This document shows positions 34,663 to 35,141 of a stretch of 35,141 nt of DNA, piece after piece; position 1 is the stretch's first letter, and each line of letters opens with the position of its first letter. A model generated the notes under the pieces. It was not told the origin of the DNA and ran no database searches. It worked only from the letters and a program-made list of their open reading frames with translations. A program made the position numbers and the translations under genes. Source of the stretch: Candidatus Latescibacterota bacterium (GTDB lineage: Bacteria; Latescibacterota; UBA2968; UBA8231); contig JAJEFJ010000062.1 of assembly GCA_022820485.1 (NCBI GenBank), positions 1-35,141 on the forward strand, read 5' to 3'.

Positions 34663-34694
34663 ATAGGGCCTCAAATTTCAATCTGAGACCCTAT
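34663..34694 (-). terminator. Terminator hairpin upstream of the degenerate cassette
   Basis: ATAGGGCCTCA (34663-34673) pairs with TGAGACCCTAT (34684-34694) with one mismatch and a 10-base loop. On the minus strand it would end transcription coming from the Rpn/DUF4351-like gene. The 101 bases from 34695 to 34795 hold nothing else that I recognise. Confidence 0.65.
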
Positions 34695-34795
34695 TTTTTA
34701 TAAACGCGTTGTACCGCGAGTGCTAGCCGACGAGAATCACAATGCCTCACTGACGTTGCCTCCCCGATTGACGCCCTTAGAGTCGGTTTCGGCTC

Positions 34796-35141
34796 TCACC
34801 CGAAAAAAACCGTTCTGAATTCCTCAAAACTCGACGCCTGTATGGCCGTGCGATGCAACTGATTGAGCCGTGGCACCTCGTCGATGGCTCGAATGGGGGC
34901 GACCAACGATTTGGCGGCGTCAGCACCAAAGCGAAGCTCCAACACCTCGAGGAGTGCTTCAATGGCTTGCTTTCTTTCGCCTTGCTCAATGCCCTCCTCG
35001 CGGGCTTGTTGGGTCAGGTATTGAGCAAACGGGGATTCGCGCATGAGGTCCATGAGATACTCCTTGGAAACTATGGCCGTGATCGTCTGAGAATTATACA
35101 CTAAGTCGCTCAACAGCGTCAACCCGGTGAGCACATCGGCT
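34796..35141 (-). CDS. Partial Rpn-family / DUF4351-like protein (5' end outside the window)
   Basis: The 115 visible residues are the C-terminal part of a protein whose frame stays open to the right edge. They include the helical, Glu/Gln-rich AREEGIEQGERKQAIEALLEVLELRFG and the ending LHRTAIQASSFEEFRTVF. That pattern is seen at the C-terminus of Rpn/PD-(D/E)xK transposase-nuclease-like and DUF4351 proteins (REEGxxxG..LLxLLxxRFG..AxxxxSxEEF). The nuclease domain would lie outside the window. A GTG at 35134 is in frame but is probably internal. Confidence 0.7.
   Translation of the reverse strand, partial: ADVLTGLTLLSDLVYNSQTITAIVSKEYLMDLMRESPFAQYLTQQAREEGIEQGERKQAIEALLEVLELRFGADAAKSLVAPIRAIDEVPRLNQLHRTAIQASSFEEFRTVFFG

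Noticed and set aside
25654..34694. CRISPR-like repeats from the recurring hairpins
   Set aside because: The copies are kilobases apart or separated by genes, have no regular spacers, and there are no cas genes.

Overview
The window looks like chromosomal DNA from an uncultured, fairly GC-rich bacterium of the FCB side of the tree (a Latescibacterota-, KSB1- or Poribacteria-like lineage is my best guess; this is inference). The clues are two giant secreted proteins ending in a type IX-secretion-style 'NPFNP...TTIQYALP...VYNVVGQ...KKMLLLK' sorting domain, a GldA/GldF/GldG-like ABC operon, a DUF5687 membrane protein and a Uma2 protein. No RNA gene, CRISPR array or phage module was seen.

Region 1 (1-7548, minus strand, visibly lower GC than what follows) is a DNA phosphorothioation island. 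It reads from 7548 leftward as cysteine desulfurase (SspA-like), DUF4007 protein (SspB-like), large P-loop ATPase (SspC-like) and PAPS-reductase-like PP-loop enzyme (SspD-like), tightly coupled by short gaps and one ATGA overlap. A fifth gene follows: a PLD-nuclease/DEAH-helicase fusion that stops just after helicase motif II. Unrelated sequence abuts the break, including a short plus-strand open tail entering from the window edge. The likely restriction arm of the system is therefore truncated, and no SspE is visible here.

Region 2 (7550-17173, high GC) is a mixed housekeeping stretch in alternating orientations: a Nudix hydrolase with a NUDT6-like N-terminal domain, a two-part alpha/beta hydrolase, a MetE-C-like methyltransferase, a LicC-like nucleotidyltransferase, a Uma2 protein, a Gfo/Idh/MocA oxidoreductase, a rhomboid protease with a zinc ribbon, a second Nudix hydrolase and a divergent family-3 glycosyltransferase/TrpD-like protein.

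Region 3 (17317-25620, plus strand) is a seven-gene operon: DUF3347 lipoprotein, ABC ATPase, ABC-2 permease (GldF-like), an internally duplicated GldG-like protein, DUF4340 protein, DUF5687 membrane protein and a second ABC ATPase. Starts overlap or lie within a few bases of the preceding stops, and the operon ends at a strong bidirectional hairpin (25654-25684).

Region 4 (25708-34700, minus strand) is a tandem family of surface-protein cassettes. Each has a conserved leader with a strong ribosome-binding site, a gene ending in the sorting domain, and a related GGG(C/A)CTC hairpin. Two copies are full length (1403 and 1432 aa, Calx-beta and putative-Ig repeats); a third is collapsed to a fragment of its sorting domain. 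The window ends in a partial Rpn/DUF4351-like gene.
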